From JBDTMT01 sp039934135 (GTDB lineage Bacteria; Desulfobacterota; Binatia; HRBIN30; CADEER01): a stretch of DNA of 21,506 nucleotides. Where the stretch lies: assembly GCA_039934135.1 (NCBI GenBank), contig JBDTMT010000022.1, forward strand, positions 1 to 21,506, written 5' to 3'. This document shows, piece after piece, positions 11,111 to 18,139 of the stretch. The notes beneath the pieces were generated by a model, which was not told where the DNA came from, searched no databases, and saw only the letters and a program-made list of their open reading frames with translations. A program made the position numbers and the translations under genes. Position 1 is the first letter of the stretch. The number at the start of each line of letters is the position of its first letter.

Positions 11111-12643
11111 TCACTCCCACTCAATGGTCGCCGGTGGCTTCGAGCTGACGTCATACACGACGCGATTCACTCCGGCGACTTCGTTGATAATGCGCGACGA
11201 CATTTTCGCCAGGAGCTCGTACGGCAGGCGGCTCCAGTCGGCGGTCATGCCGTCGACGCTTTCGACGGAGCGGATGGCGAGGACGTGTTCGTAGGTGCGT
11301 TCGTCGCCCATGACGCCGACGGTTTTGACCGGCAGGAGGACGCAGAAGGATTGCCAGACGCGGTCGTACCAGCCGGCGGCGCGGATCTCTTCGTCCATGA
11401 TGGCGTCGGCGGCCTGCACGATGGCGACGCGCTCGGCGTCGACGGGGCCGATGATGCGGATGGCGAGACCGGGGCCGGGAAACGGGTGGCGGCCGACCAG
11501 CGAGGCGGGAATGCCGAGCGTTGCGCCGAGCTCGCGCACTTCGTCTTTGAAGAGCTCGCGCAGCGGCTCGACGAGCTTGAGATGCATGCGCTCTGGCAGT
11601 CCGCCGACGTTGTGGTGGCTCTTGATGGTCGCCGACGGGCCCTTGAACGACACCGATTCGATGACGTCGGGATACAGCGTGCCCTGCGCCAGGAAGGCGA
11701 CGTTCGGCAGCGCGCGCGCCTCTTCCTCGAAGACTTCCACGAAGGTGACGCCGATGATGCGACGCTTCTGCTCCGGATCGCTGACCCCGGCGAGGCGGCG
11801 CAGGAAGCGCGCCCCGGCGTCGACCGCCTTGATGCGGAAGTGGAAGGCGTCGCCGAGGAACTGCATGACGCGCGTCGCTTCGTCGCGCCGCAGCACGCCG
11901 TTGTCGACGAAGATGCAGGTCAGCTGGTCGCCGATGGCGCGGTGGATCAGCGCCGCGGTGACGGTCGAGTCGACGCCGCCGCTCAGGCCGCAGACCACGC
12001 CGGCCGAGCCCACCTGGGCGCGGATGCGCTCGGTCTCGCGGTCGATGAAGTTCTCCATCGTCCAGTCGGCCTTGGCCTTGCAGATGCGGAAGAGGAAGTT
12101 CTCCAGCAGATCGCGGCCGCGACGCGAGTGCACCACCTCGGGATGGAACTGGATGCCGTAGCGCCGGCGGGTACGGTCGGCGAGCGCCGCGATCGGCGAG
12201 TTGTCGCTGTGCGCCAGTACCTTCCAGCCGGCGGGGATCTCTTCCAGGCGGTCGGCGTGACTCATCCACACCGGCGTCTTGTGGCCGATGCCGAAGCCCT
12301 CGAAGAGATCGCCGTCGTCATCGACGATCAGCTCCGCGGGGCCGAACTCGCGCGCCGCGGCGCGGGCGGTGCGCGCGCCGTCCTCCTTGGCCAGCACGCT
12401 CATGCCGTAACAGACGCCGAGCAGCGGCACGCCCAACTGCGCCAACCCGGGATCCGACAGCGGCGCATTCACCGCATACACGCTCGCCGGCCCGCCGGAG
12501 AGGATGATCCCCTCCGGCCGCATCTCGCGAATCCGCTCCAGCGACAGGTTGTACGGATGCAGCTCGCAGTACACGCGCGCTTCGCGCACCCGCCGCGCGA
12601 TCAGCTGCGTGTATTGGGAGCCGAAGTCGAGGATGAGGATCAT
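11111..12643 (-). CDS. guaA: GMP synthase (glutamine-hydrolysing)
   Basis: The 510-residue protein converts XMP to GMP with ATP and glutamine. The N-terminal class I amidotransferase domain has the oxyanion segment LSGGPASVY, the nucleophile Cys78 in GVCYGM, and the His167/Glu169 pair in QFHPEV. The ATP pyrophosphatase domain has the P-loop LSGGVDST, and the C-terminal dimerisation domain ends with the family signature KPPATIEWE. Length is normal. One oddity is at the nucleophile: most GuaA and other class I amidotransferases have Gln three residues after CYG (GVCYGMQ); here the residue is Ser (GVCYGMS), followed by an unusually charged AKEDGART stretch. The ATG has AGGG about 8 bases upstream. 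It follows guaB on the same strand across a 170-base gap filled by octamer arrays. Confidence 0.97.
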   Translation of the reverse strand: MILILDFGSQYTQLIARRVREARVYCELHPYNLSLERIREMRPEGIILSGGPASVYAVNAPLSDPGLAQLGVPLLGVCYGMSVLAKEDGARTARAAAREFGPAELIVDDDGDLFEGFGIGHKTPVWMSHADRLEEIPAGWKVLAHSDNSPIAALADRTRRRYGIQFHPEVVHSRRGRDLLENFLFRICKAKADWTMENFIDRETERIRAQVGSAGVVCGLSGGVDSTVTAALIHRAIGDQLTCIFVDNGVLRRDEATRVMQFLGDAFHFRIKAVDAGARFLRRLAGVSDPEQKRRIIGVTFVEVFEEEARALPNVAFLAQGTLYPDVIESVSFKGPSATIKSHHNVGGLPERMHLKLVEPLRELFKDEVRELGATLGIPASLVGRHPFPGPGLAIRIIGPVDAERVAIVQAADAIMDEEIRAAGWYDRVWQSFCVLLPVKTVGVMGDERTYEHVLAIRSVESVDGMTADWSRLPYELLAKMSSRIINEVAGVNRVVYDVSSKPPATIEWE

Positions 12644-12650
12644 GCTGAAA

Positions 12651-12682
12651 CCCTGTGAGCCGGTGAGCCGGTGAGCCGGTGG
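12651..12682 (+). repeat. octamer repeat array C (3 clear units plus 1 degenerate)
   Basis: Units at 12659, 12667 and 12675 are GCCGGTGA, GCCGGTGA and GCCGGTGG; the preceding CCCTGTGA is a degenerate copy. The array lies directly upstream of the guaA start and next to its ribosome-binding region. It can pair with array D: 12659-12673 matches the complement of 12793-12807 at 14 of 15 bases. Confidence 0.7.
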
Positions 12683-12775
12683 ACGGGTCCATGCGGGAGC
12701 AGACCCCTCGACACCCGGACACCAGCAACAGGCGCGGACGAGGACAACGCAGCGGTCACAACACTGAACATGCTG

Positions 12776-12807
12776 TCACGGGCGCACTGGCACACCGGCT
12801 CACCGAC
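12776..12807 (-). repeat. octamer repeat array D (4 units), inverted to array C
   Basis: Read on the minus strand the units are GTCGGTGA, then GCCGGTGT, then GCCAGTGC, then GCCCGTGA. The array lies a few bases downstream of the guaB stop. Together with array C it brackets a 93-base core in the guaB-guaA gap that holds no recognisable gene. Confidence 0.7.
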
Positions 12808-12813
12808 GAACAC

Positions 12814-14289
12814 TCAGCGGTCCCCCGACCGCTGATAGTTCGGCGCTTCCTTGGCAATGAACACATCGTGCACGTGGCTCTCCTGCAGTGAGGCGTTGGA
12901 GACGCGCATGAAGCGGGCGTGTTCCTGCAGGTCGGAGACGCTGCGGCAGCCGACGTAGCCCATGCCGGCTTTCAGGCCGCCGACGAGCTGCGCGATGATG
13001 AAGCTGAGCGGCCCCTTGTGCGGCACGCGCCCTTCGATGCCTTCGGGGACCAGCTTAACCGCATCGGCGGCGTCCTGGCCGTAGCGGTTGCGGCTGCCTT
13101 CGCGCTCGCGCATCGCCTCCAGCGAGCCCATGCCGCGGTACAGCTTGTAGGTGCGGCCCTGGTACAGAATCGTCTCACCCGGGCTCTCCTCGGTGCCGGC
13201 GAACAGGCCGCCGATCATCACCGAGTCGGCGCCGGCGGCGAGTGCCTTGGGAATATCGCCGGAGAACTTGATGCCGCCGTCGGCGATCAGCGGGATGTCG
13301 AACTCCTTGGCGACACGCGCCGCGGCGGCGACGGCGGTGAGTTGCGGCACGCCGACGCCGGAGATGACGCGCGTCGTGCAGATCGACGCCGGCCCCATGC
13401 CGACCTTGAGCCCGTCGGCGCCGGCTTCGGCGAGGGCCCGTGCGCCTTCGGCGGTGGCGATGTTGCCGGCGACGACGTCGATGTCCGGGAACGCCGCTTT
13501 GATCTCGCGCACGGTGTCGATGACGTTCGCCGAATGCCCGTGCGCGGTGTCGAGGATCAACACGTCGGCGCCAGCGGCAACCAGGCGTTCGGCGCGCTCG
13601 CGCTGATCGACGCCGGTGCCGATGGCGCCGGCGACGCGCAGGCGGCCGAGCGAATCCTTGCAGGCGTCGGGGAATTGCGCCGCCTTGTTGATGTCCTTGA
13701 CCGTGATCAGTCCCTTCAGGCGTCCCCGTGCGTCAACGATCAGCAGCTTCTCGATGCGATGCTGGTGCAAGCGATCCTTGGCATCCTCGAGACTGATGCC
13801 GGGCGCGGCGGTGACCAAATTGTCCTTGGTCATCACCTCGGACACCTTGCGATCGAGGCGCTTCTCGAAGCGCAGGTCGCGATTGGTGAGGATGCCGACC
13901 AGGCAGCCGTCCTTGGTCACCGGCAGGCCGGAGATGCGGTAACGCCGCATGACGTCGAGCGCTTCGAAGATCGGCTGGTCCGGATGCACGGTCACCGGAT
14001 CGATAATCATGCCGCTCTCGGATTTCTTCACCTTGTCGATCTCGTGCGCCTGATGTTCGATCGACAGGTTACGGTGCATGACGCCGATGCCGCCCTCTTG
14101 CGCCATGGCGATGGCCATCGCCGCTTCGGTGACGGTGTCCATGGCGGCGCTGATGAGGGGAATGTTCAGCGACACGCGGCGCGACAGCCGCGTCGTCACA
14201 TCGGCTTCGTGGGGCAGAAAGGTCGACGCGCCCGGCACCAGCAGAACATCGTCGAAGGTGAAGCCTTCCGGCATGTCATACGTGAACAT
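12814..14289 (-). CDS. guaB: inosine-5'-monophosphate dehydrogenase
   Basis: The 491-residue enzyme oxidises IMP to XMP with NAD, the first committed step of GMP synthesis, feeding guaA downstream. The TIM barrel begins FTFDDVLLVPGAS; tandem CBS domains occupy about 92-205; the catalytic loop is GPASICTTR with Cys304 (GPGSICTTR is commoner); the nucleotide-binding IADGGIKFSGDI and the flap YRGMGSLEAM follow. The frame is open to 14448, but the ATG at 14289 is preceded by AAGGAG at ideal spacing and begins the conserved region, so it is clearly the start. Upstream lies a structured leader (12-bp stem, 16-bp palindrome). The stop codon sits inside a perfect 8-bp hairpin. Confidence 0.98.
   Translation of the reverse strand: MFTYDMPEGFTFDDVLLVPGASTFLPHEADVTTRLSRRVSLNIPLISAAMDTVTEAAMAIAMAQEGGIGVMHRNLSIEHQAHEIDKVKKSESGMIIDPVTVHPDQPIFEALDVMRRYRISGLPVTKDGCLVGILTNRDLRFEKRLDRKVSEVMTKDNLVTAAPGISLEDAKDRLHQHRIEKLLIVDARGRLKGLITVKDINKAAQFPDACKDSLGRLRVAGAIGTGVDQRERAERLVAAGADVLILDTAHGHSANVIDTVREIKAAFPDIDVVAGNIATAEGARALAEAGADGLKVGMGPASICTTRVISGVGVPQLTAVAAAARVAKEFDIPLIADGGIKFSGDIPKALAAGADSVMIGGLFAGTEESPGETILYQGRTYKLYRGMGSLEAMREREGSRNRYGQDAADAVKLVPEGIEGRVPHKGPLSFIIAQLVGGLKAGMGYVGCRSVSDLQEHARFMRVSNASLQESHVHDVFIAKEAPNYQRSGDR
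12815..12834 (-). terminator. hairpin across the guaB stop codon
   Basis: A perfect 8-bp stem (CAGCGGTC with GACCGCTG) encloses a 4-base loop and includes most of the stop codon of guaB. No T-run follows on the minus strand, so it is not a standard intrinsic terminator. It could slow or protect the 3' end, or be a coincidence of coding sequence. Confidence 0.3.
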
Positions 14290-14317
14290 CGGATCTCCTT
14301 CCGGAACGTCGGCCGGT

Positions 14318-14350
14318 GCGGCGCGCCTCACGCCCAGAGAGGCGCGCCGC
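14318..14350 (-). promoter_or_regulatory. 12-bp stem-loop in the guaB leader
   Basis: GCGGCGCGCCTC at 14318-14329 is perfectly complementary to 14339-14350, with a 9-base loop. It ends about 28 bases upstream of the guaB ATG, just before the AAGGAG site, so in the mRNA it would form a very stable hairpin ahead of the ribosome-binding region. An attenuator, an mRNA stabiliser or a protein site are all possible; no T-tract follows. Confidence 0.5.
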
Positions 14351-14379
14351 CAGGCGGTCGTTGCCCAGTCGCAGCCCGC

Positions 14380-14395
14380 CGATCGGTACCGATCG
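14380..14395. promoter_or_regulatory. 16-bp perfect palindrome upstream of guaB (candidate operator)
   Basis: CGATCGGTACCGATCG reads the same on both strands. It lies about 90 bases upstream of the guaB ATG and 126 bases upstream of the divergent carbonic anhydrase start, a suitable place for a dimeric regulator acting on either gene. No matching -10/-35 elements could be assigned with confidence. Confidence 0.4.
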
Positions 14396-14473
14396 AGGCG
14401 CGGCTGCGTGCATCGGGCAAACCATGGCGTCAGGTAGCAGAGACGCAAGTCCTAAGGCAACCCACCCTGCCCC

Positions 14474-14491
14474 TCCACAACATCTTGTGGA
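14474..14491. promoter_or_regulatory. 7-bp inverted repeat upstream of the carbonic anhydrase gene
   Basis: TCCACAA and TTGTGGA are separated by four bases, 30 bases before the carbonic anhydrase start. The size and AT-rich arms within a GC-rich gap suit a regulator site or a small leader hairpin for the rightward gene. Confidence 0.35.
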
Positions 14492-14521
14492 TACGCCCCG
14501 CGCCTCGCTATGAGGCCACCG

Positions 14522-15037
14522 ATGCTGATCGAGCTCGACGGCGTACGGCCGACGATCGACGCCGACGCCTGGGTCCAGGCCAGCGCGCAGGTGATCGGCG
14601 ACGTGACCCTCGGGCCGCAGGCGAGCGTGTGGTTCAACGTCGTGCTGCGCGGCGACGGCTTCTGGATCCGCGTCGGGGCGCGCTCGAACATCCAGGACAA
14701 CTCCACCGTGCACGTCGCCACGGCGCGGCACGGCACCGCGGTCGGCGACGATGTCACCGTCGGCCACAACGTCGTGCTGCACGGCTGCGCCATCGGCGAC
14801 CGCTGCCTGATCGGCATCGGCTCGATCGTCCTCGACCGCTGCGTCGTCGGTGACGACTGCATCATCGGCGCCGGCTCGCTGCTGACGCCGGACACCGTCA
14901 TCCCGCCCGGCCACCTCGCGCACGGCCGCCCCGCCAAGCCGGTGCGCCCGATCACCGACGCCGAGCGCGCCCACATCCTGCAGTCGGCGGCGAACTACGC
15001 GCTGAATGCGGCGCGCTACCGGGTTGGCGCGCGCTGA
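14522..15037 (+). CDS. gamma-carbonic anhydrase-like hexapeptide-repeat protein
   Basis: The 171-residue protein is a left-handed beta-helix of the gamma-CA/YrdA/PaaY group. Hexapeptide turns run from about residue 18 to 130. VVLRGD (40-45) is the signature strand, and the three metal-ligand histidines are at the expected places: His64 in STVHV, His82 in VGHNVVLHG and His87. A C-terminal helix follows (DAERAHILQSAANY). Members are trimeric; some hydrate CO2, many have no demonstrated activity. An ATG at 14510 is in frame, but the one at 14522 has GAGG six bases upstream and gives the usual N-terminus. Divergent from guaB. The stop codon lies inside the first unit of a heptamer repeat array. 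Confidence 0.88.
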   Translation: MLIELDGVRPTIDADAWVQASAQVIGDVTLGPQASVWFNVVLRGDGFWIRVGARSNIQDNSTVHVATARHGTAVGDDVTVGHNVVLHGCAIGDRCLIGIGSIVLDRCVVGDDCIIGAGSLLTPDTVIPPGHLAHGRPAKPVRPITDAERAHILQSAANYALNAARYRVGAR

Positions 15038-15060
15038 TCGCCTATCGCTTATCGCCTATC
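15033..15060 (+). repeat. heptamer repeat array, left arm (4 units of GCNNATC type)
   Basis: Units GCTGATC, GCCTATC, GCTTATC and GCCTATC follow each other without gaps. The first contains the TGA stop of the carbonic anhydrase gene. It is inverted relative to 15126-15160. Confidence 0.7.
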
Positions 15061-15125
15061 GTTTAGATCGGCGCAGCTCGATCGCGACGGCAGAGCGATC
15101 GTTCGCTCGCTCCGAAGCTCCTGAC

Positions 15126-15160
15126 GATAGGCGATCCGCGATCAGCGACCAGCAATCAGC
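15126..15160 (-). repeat. heptamer repeat array, right arm (5 units), inverted to the left arm
   Basis: On the minus strand the units are GCTGATT, GCTGGTC, GCTGATC, GCGGATC and GCCTATC. The outermost contains the TGA stop of the leftward alpha/beta hydrolase. The 65-base core between the arms includes another perfect inverted repeat, CGATCGC and GCGATCG, nine bases apart (about 15079-15101). Confidence 0.7.
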
Positions 15161-16067
15161 CAGGCCGTACAAAATAGCGCAGAGCGTTGTTGAGGACATC
15201 CGCCTGCTCCCACTGCAGGAAGTGGCCGCAGTCGGGGACGACGAAGGGGCCGACGTGTTCGGGATAGGCGATGCGGGCGCGGGCCATGAAGTCGCTCGGC
15301 AGGACGTGGTCGTCGGGTCCGTAGAGAATCAGCGTCGGCACCGGCACCGGGGCGAAGAAGCACGGCGGTTCGACAACCGGGCGGTTGCCGAAAGCGTATT
15401 CGTAGTTGGCGATGCTGGCGCGGAACTTCGCTGCGTCGGCGAAGGGTTCGCACATGAAGCGCACCTCGTCGGGACTGAATTTACCAGGCGAGGTCCAGAA
15501 GCGATGGCCGTAGAACTCGGCGATGTAGCGCATGCGCCGCTCCGGTGAGTCGAGCTCAGCCGCCAGGCCGTCGGCGTCGGTGCCCTGGCGGACGAAGTAG
15601 TCCATCGCCAGTCGCGCCTCGTGGGCGATCCCCGGCTGGATCCCGGCAGCGGCATACGCGTCGATAAGATAGGGCGTAACCGTATTGAACAGGCACAGCC
15701 GCTCGACGAAGCCGGGAAAGCGCAGCGCCAGATCGGCGGCGACGGCGCCGCCCAGGTCGCCCGCCACCACCGCACAGTGCTGATGGCCGAGGCGGTCGTG
15801 CACCAGCGCGTACAGGTCGCGGGCATGGGTGGCGAGATCGTAGAAGCCGTCCGGCGCGCAATCCGAATCACCGAAGCCGCGCAGATCGGGGGCGATCACC
15901 TCGAAGCCGGCTGCGGCCAGTGGCGCCAGGTTGCGCCACCAGATGCGCTTGGTCTCCGGCCAGCCGTGAATCAGCAGCAGCGGCGCGCCGCCGCTGCCGG
16001 CGCGGATGTAGGCGAGGCCCAACGCGTCGCGCACCCGCGCGCGCTGGACCTCAAACTCGCGCCCCAT
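15156..16067 (-). CDS. alpha/beta hydrolase, epoxide hydrolase / haloalkane dehalogenase-like (Asp nucleophile)
   Basis: The 303-residue protein has HGWPE (34-38) at the oxyanion position, the nucleophile elbow AGDLGG with Asp104 instead of Ser, an acid in YGPDDHVLP (Asp252/253) and the base His282 in DCGHFLQWE. An Asp nucleophile marks epoxide hydrolases and haloalkane/haloacetate dehalogenases; HGWPE and the Tyr-containing cap region favour epoxide hydrolase, but ring-opening tyrosines cannot be assigned without alignment. No halide-binding Trp follows Asp104 directly (Leu is there), which argues against a haloalkane dehalogenase. It starts 14 bases after the GST stop on the same strand, so the two probably form an operon for handling electrophilic compounds. 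Confidence 0.85.
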   Translation of the reverse strand: MGREFEVQRARVRDALGLAYIRAGSGGAPLLLIHGWPETKRIWWRNLAPLAAAGFEVIAPDLRGFGDSDCAPDGFYDLATHARDLYALVHDRLGHQHCAVVAGDLGGAVAADLALRFPGFVERLCLFNTVTPYLIDAYAAAGIQPGIAHEARLAMDYFVRQGTDADGLAAELDSPERRMRYIAEFYGHRFWTSPGKFSPDEVRFMCEPFADAAKFRASIANYEYAFGNRPVVEPPCFFAPVPVPTLILYGPDDHVLPSDFMARARIAYPEHVGPFVVPDCGHFLQWEQADVLNNALRYFVRPG

Positions 16068-16081
16068 TCGTTCGAACGCGG

Positions 16082-16690
16082 TCAGGCCGCGGCGCTCGGC
16101 CGCTGCTTGAACGCGGCGTGCCAGCGACCGACGTTCTGCAGGCCGGGATCGACGGGGATCTCGGCGAAGGCGGCCATCTCCAGTGCCGCGAACAGCGTGC
16201 AGTCGGCAATCGTCGGCTGCGCACCGCAGACGAAGGGCTGGTTGCCGATCTTGGCGTCCAGGACCTTCAGGTTGGTCGCCAGGCGCAGCCGGCCCTGCTC
16301 GGCGGCATCGGCTGACTGCTTCACTCGGGCGGCGAAGAACGCGTGCGTGTTCTGGAACACCGTCGCGATGCCGAACAGCACGCCGAGCTCGCAGATGCGC
16401 TCGGTGGCGCGCACCCGCGCGCGCTCCACGGCGCTGGTGCCGAGCATCGGCGGCGTCGGATGCAGCTCCTCGAGGTACTCGATGATCGCCAGTGATTCGG
16501 TCAGGTGACTGCCGTCGTCGAGTTGCAAGACCGGCAGACCGCCGAGCGGGTTCTTCTGCAGAAAATCGGGCTTGCGGTTGGCGCCATTCATCACGTCGAC
16601 CTGCTCGACGGGGATCTCCAGACCCTTCTCAGCCAGATAGACGCGCACCTTCTTCGGATTCGGGGCCAGGGCGAAGTCATAGAGTTTCAT
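16082..16690 (-). CDS. glutathione S-transferase family protein
   Basis: The 202-residue protein has the N-terminal thioredoxin-like domain with NPLGGLPVL (47-55, cis-Pro) and ES (65-66) for glutathione binding; the residue before LPVL is Gly where Gln, Lys or Arg is usual. The C-terminal helical domain carries the capping box PTIADCTLF. It differs clearly from the GST at 5525-6154, so it is not a recent duplicate. A perfect AAGGAGG lies about 8 bases before the ATG. It is the first gene of a two-gene unit with the epoxide-hydrolase-like enzyme, and divergent from the cardiolipin synthase gene across 123 bases in which no clear promoter was identified. Confidence 0.9.
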   Translation of the reverse strand: MKLYDFALAPNPKKVRVYLAEKGLEIPVEQVDVMNGANRKPDFLQKNPLGGLPVLQLDDGSHLTESLAIIEYLEELHPTPPMLGTSAVERARVRATERICELGVLFGIATVFQNTHAFFAARVKQSADAAEQGRLRLATNLKVLDAKIGNQPFVCGAQPTIADCTLFAALEMAAFAEIPVDPGLQNVGRWHAAFKQRPSAAA

Positions 16691-16813
16691 GTCCAGTCCT
16701 CCTTGTCGGTGTCCTCGGGGCTTAGCGCGTCGGCGTCAACGGCGCGAGCGCTACGACCGGCTCAACCGTTCGCGCACGGGCAACCGTCAACGCCGTGTGA
16801 TAGCCGCGGCGCG

Positions 16814-18034
16814 ATGGAGGAGCTGTCGGTCGAACGCCAGGATAGGCTGCGCGCGGCGCTGCGCCGCAACGGCCTGGTGCGCCGACCGGAGATCCTGCGC
16901 CGCTATCTGCGGCGCCACGGTCTGCGCTTCACCGAGGGCAACCGCGTCCACATCTTCGCCACCGGCGACGCCGGCCTCGCCGCCATGCTGACGGCGATCG
17001 AGGGCGGGACGCAGCGCATCCACCTGGAGACATACATCCTGCGCGCCGACGCCATCGGCCGCCGCTTCCTGGCGGCGCTGACGCACAAGGCGCGCGGCGG
17101 CGTCAGCGTGCGCGTGATCTACGACGCCGTCGGTTCGCTGAGGCTCGATCCGGTGGAGCTCGACGCCCTGCGCGACGCGGGTGGACAGGTGCTGCGCTTC
17201 AATCCCCTGCGCCACCTGTATCCGCAGTGGCTGCCGCGGCGGCGCGACCATCGCAAGATCCTCGTCGTCGACGGCCGCGTCGGCTTCACCGGCGGACTCA
17301 ATATCGGCGACGAGTACAACGCCGGCCCCGGCAGCCACCGCGCCATCTGGCGCGACACGCACCTGCAGGTCGAAGGCCCGGCCGTGCAGGATCTCGAGGC
17401 GGTCTTCCTCGAGAGCTGGTTCCGCTCCGACGGCTCGGATCTGCCGTGGGGCCAGATGCTCGGCGGGCCGCCGCCGGCCGTCGACGGCGAGCGCGTCTCC
17501 GTGGTCGCCGACGGTCCCTCCTATCGCCACCGCGTCGTGCGCGATCTCGTCCTGCTCGCGCTCGCCACGGCGCGCCGCAGCGTCTGCCTGACCAGCCCCT
17601 ACTTCGCGCCCGACGTGAAGGTGCTTTCCGGGCTGGCGCGCGCCGCGCGCCGCGGCGTCGCGGTGACGCTGCTGCTCGCCGGCCGCACCGATCATCCAAT
17701 TCTGCGCCGTGCGACGCGCAGCCTGCTGCCGCGCCTGCTCGATGCCGGTGTCGTCGTCTACGAAGTCGACGCCGCCATGCTGCACGCCAAGACCACGGTG
17801 CTCGACGACATCTGGGCCATGGCCGGCACCTCGAACCTCGATCGCCAGAGCTTCGAGCGCAGCTACGAGGTCAACCTCGTCATCGAAGGCGGCGACGTGC
17901 CGCGCCAACTGGCGGCGCTCTTCGATGCCGATATCGCCGCGGCGATCCGCCTCGACGCCGCCCGCCTGGCGCGCCGCACTCTGCCCGAGCGACTCCTCGA
18001 CCGCATCTGCGCGCTGGTGCTGTGGATCGTCTGA
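16814..18034 (+). CDS. clsB: phospholipase D-family cardiolipin synthase, ClsB type
   Basis: The 406-residue protein has two HKD motifs: His146-x-Lys148-x4-Asp153 in DHRKILVVDG and His324-x-Lys326-x4-Asp331 in MLHAKTTVLDD, each followed by the usual GG-N or GTSNLD segment. It lacks the two N-terminal membrane helices of ClsA and is close in length to E. coli ClsB (413 residues), so the ClsB branch is favoured: transfer of a phosphatidyl group to phosphatidylglycerol or a related alcohol. The frame is open far upstream to 16505, antisense to the GST gene; the ATG at 16814 was chosen because the family sequence starts there, although its ribosome site is weak. It converges on a YbhP-like gene; in E. 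coli ybhP, clsB and ybhN are neighbours. Confidence 0.88.
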   Translation: MEELSVERQDRLRAALRRNGLVRRPEILRRYLRRHGLRFTEGNRVHIFATGDAGLAAMLTAIEGGTQRIHLETYILRADAIGRRFLAALTHKARGGVSVRVIYDAVGSLRLDPVELDALRDAGGQVLRFNPLRHLYPQWLPRRRDHRKILVVDGRVGFTGGLNIGDEYNAGPGSHRAIWRDTHLQVEGPAVQDLEAVFLESWFRSDGSDLPWGQMLGGPPPAVDGERVSVVADGPSYRHRVVRDLVLLALATARRSVCLTSPYFAPDVKVLSGLARAARRGVAVTLLLAGRTDHPILRRATRSLLPRLLDAGVVVYEVDAAMLHAKTTVLDDIWAMAGTSNLDRQSFERSYEVNLVIEGGDVPRQLAALFDADIAAAIRLDAARLARRTLPERLLDRICALVLWIV

Positions 18035-18139
18035 GGACGCGGATCGCCTATGAGCAAGCGGTGTTCGGACGGCCGGTCGTACACCATCAGCGATGAGCGT
18101 TCTTGCGTTAGGCGATCGGCGATAGGCGATCCGCGTCCT
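18034..18139. repeat. 18-bp perfect inverted repeat with heptamer units between convergent genes
   Basis: The sequence aggacgcggatcgcctat (18034-18051) occurs in reverse complement at 18122-18139. The arms begin in the stop codons of the two flanking genes, with a 70-base loop between. The right arm extends inward as GCNNATC-type heptamers on the minus strand (GCGGATC, GCCTATC, GCCGATC and GCCTAAC, 18107-18134); the left arm has GCGGATC then GCCTATG. It could act as a two-way 3' end structure for both mRNAs. The same units occur at 15033-15160. Confidence 0.75.

Noticed and set aside
10572..12807. CRISPR array
   Set aside because: The short repeated units are directly adjacent without spacers, only 8 bp long, and there are no cas genes.
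12919..14853. Plus-strand open frame of 644 codons opposite guaB, running into the carbonic anhydrase gene
   Set aside because: It is antisense to guaB and then out of frame with carbonic anhydrase; the composition is typical of a shadow frame.
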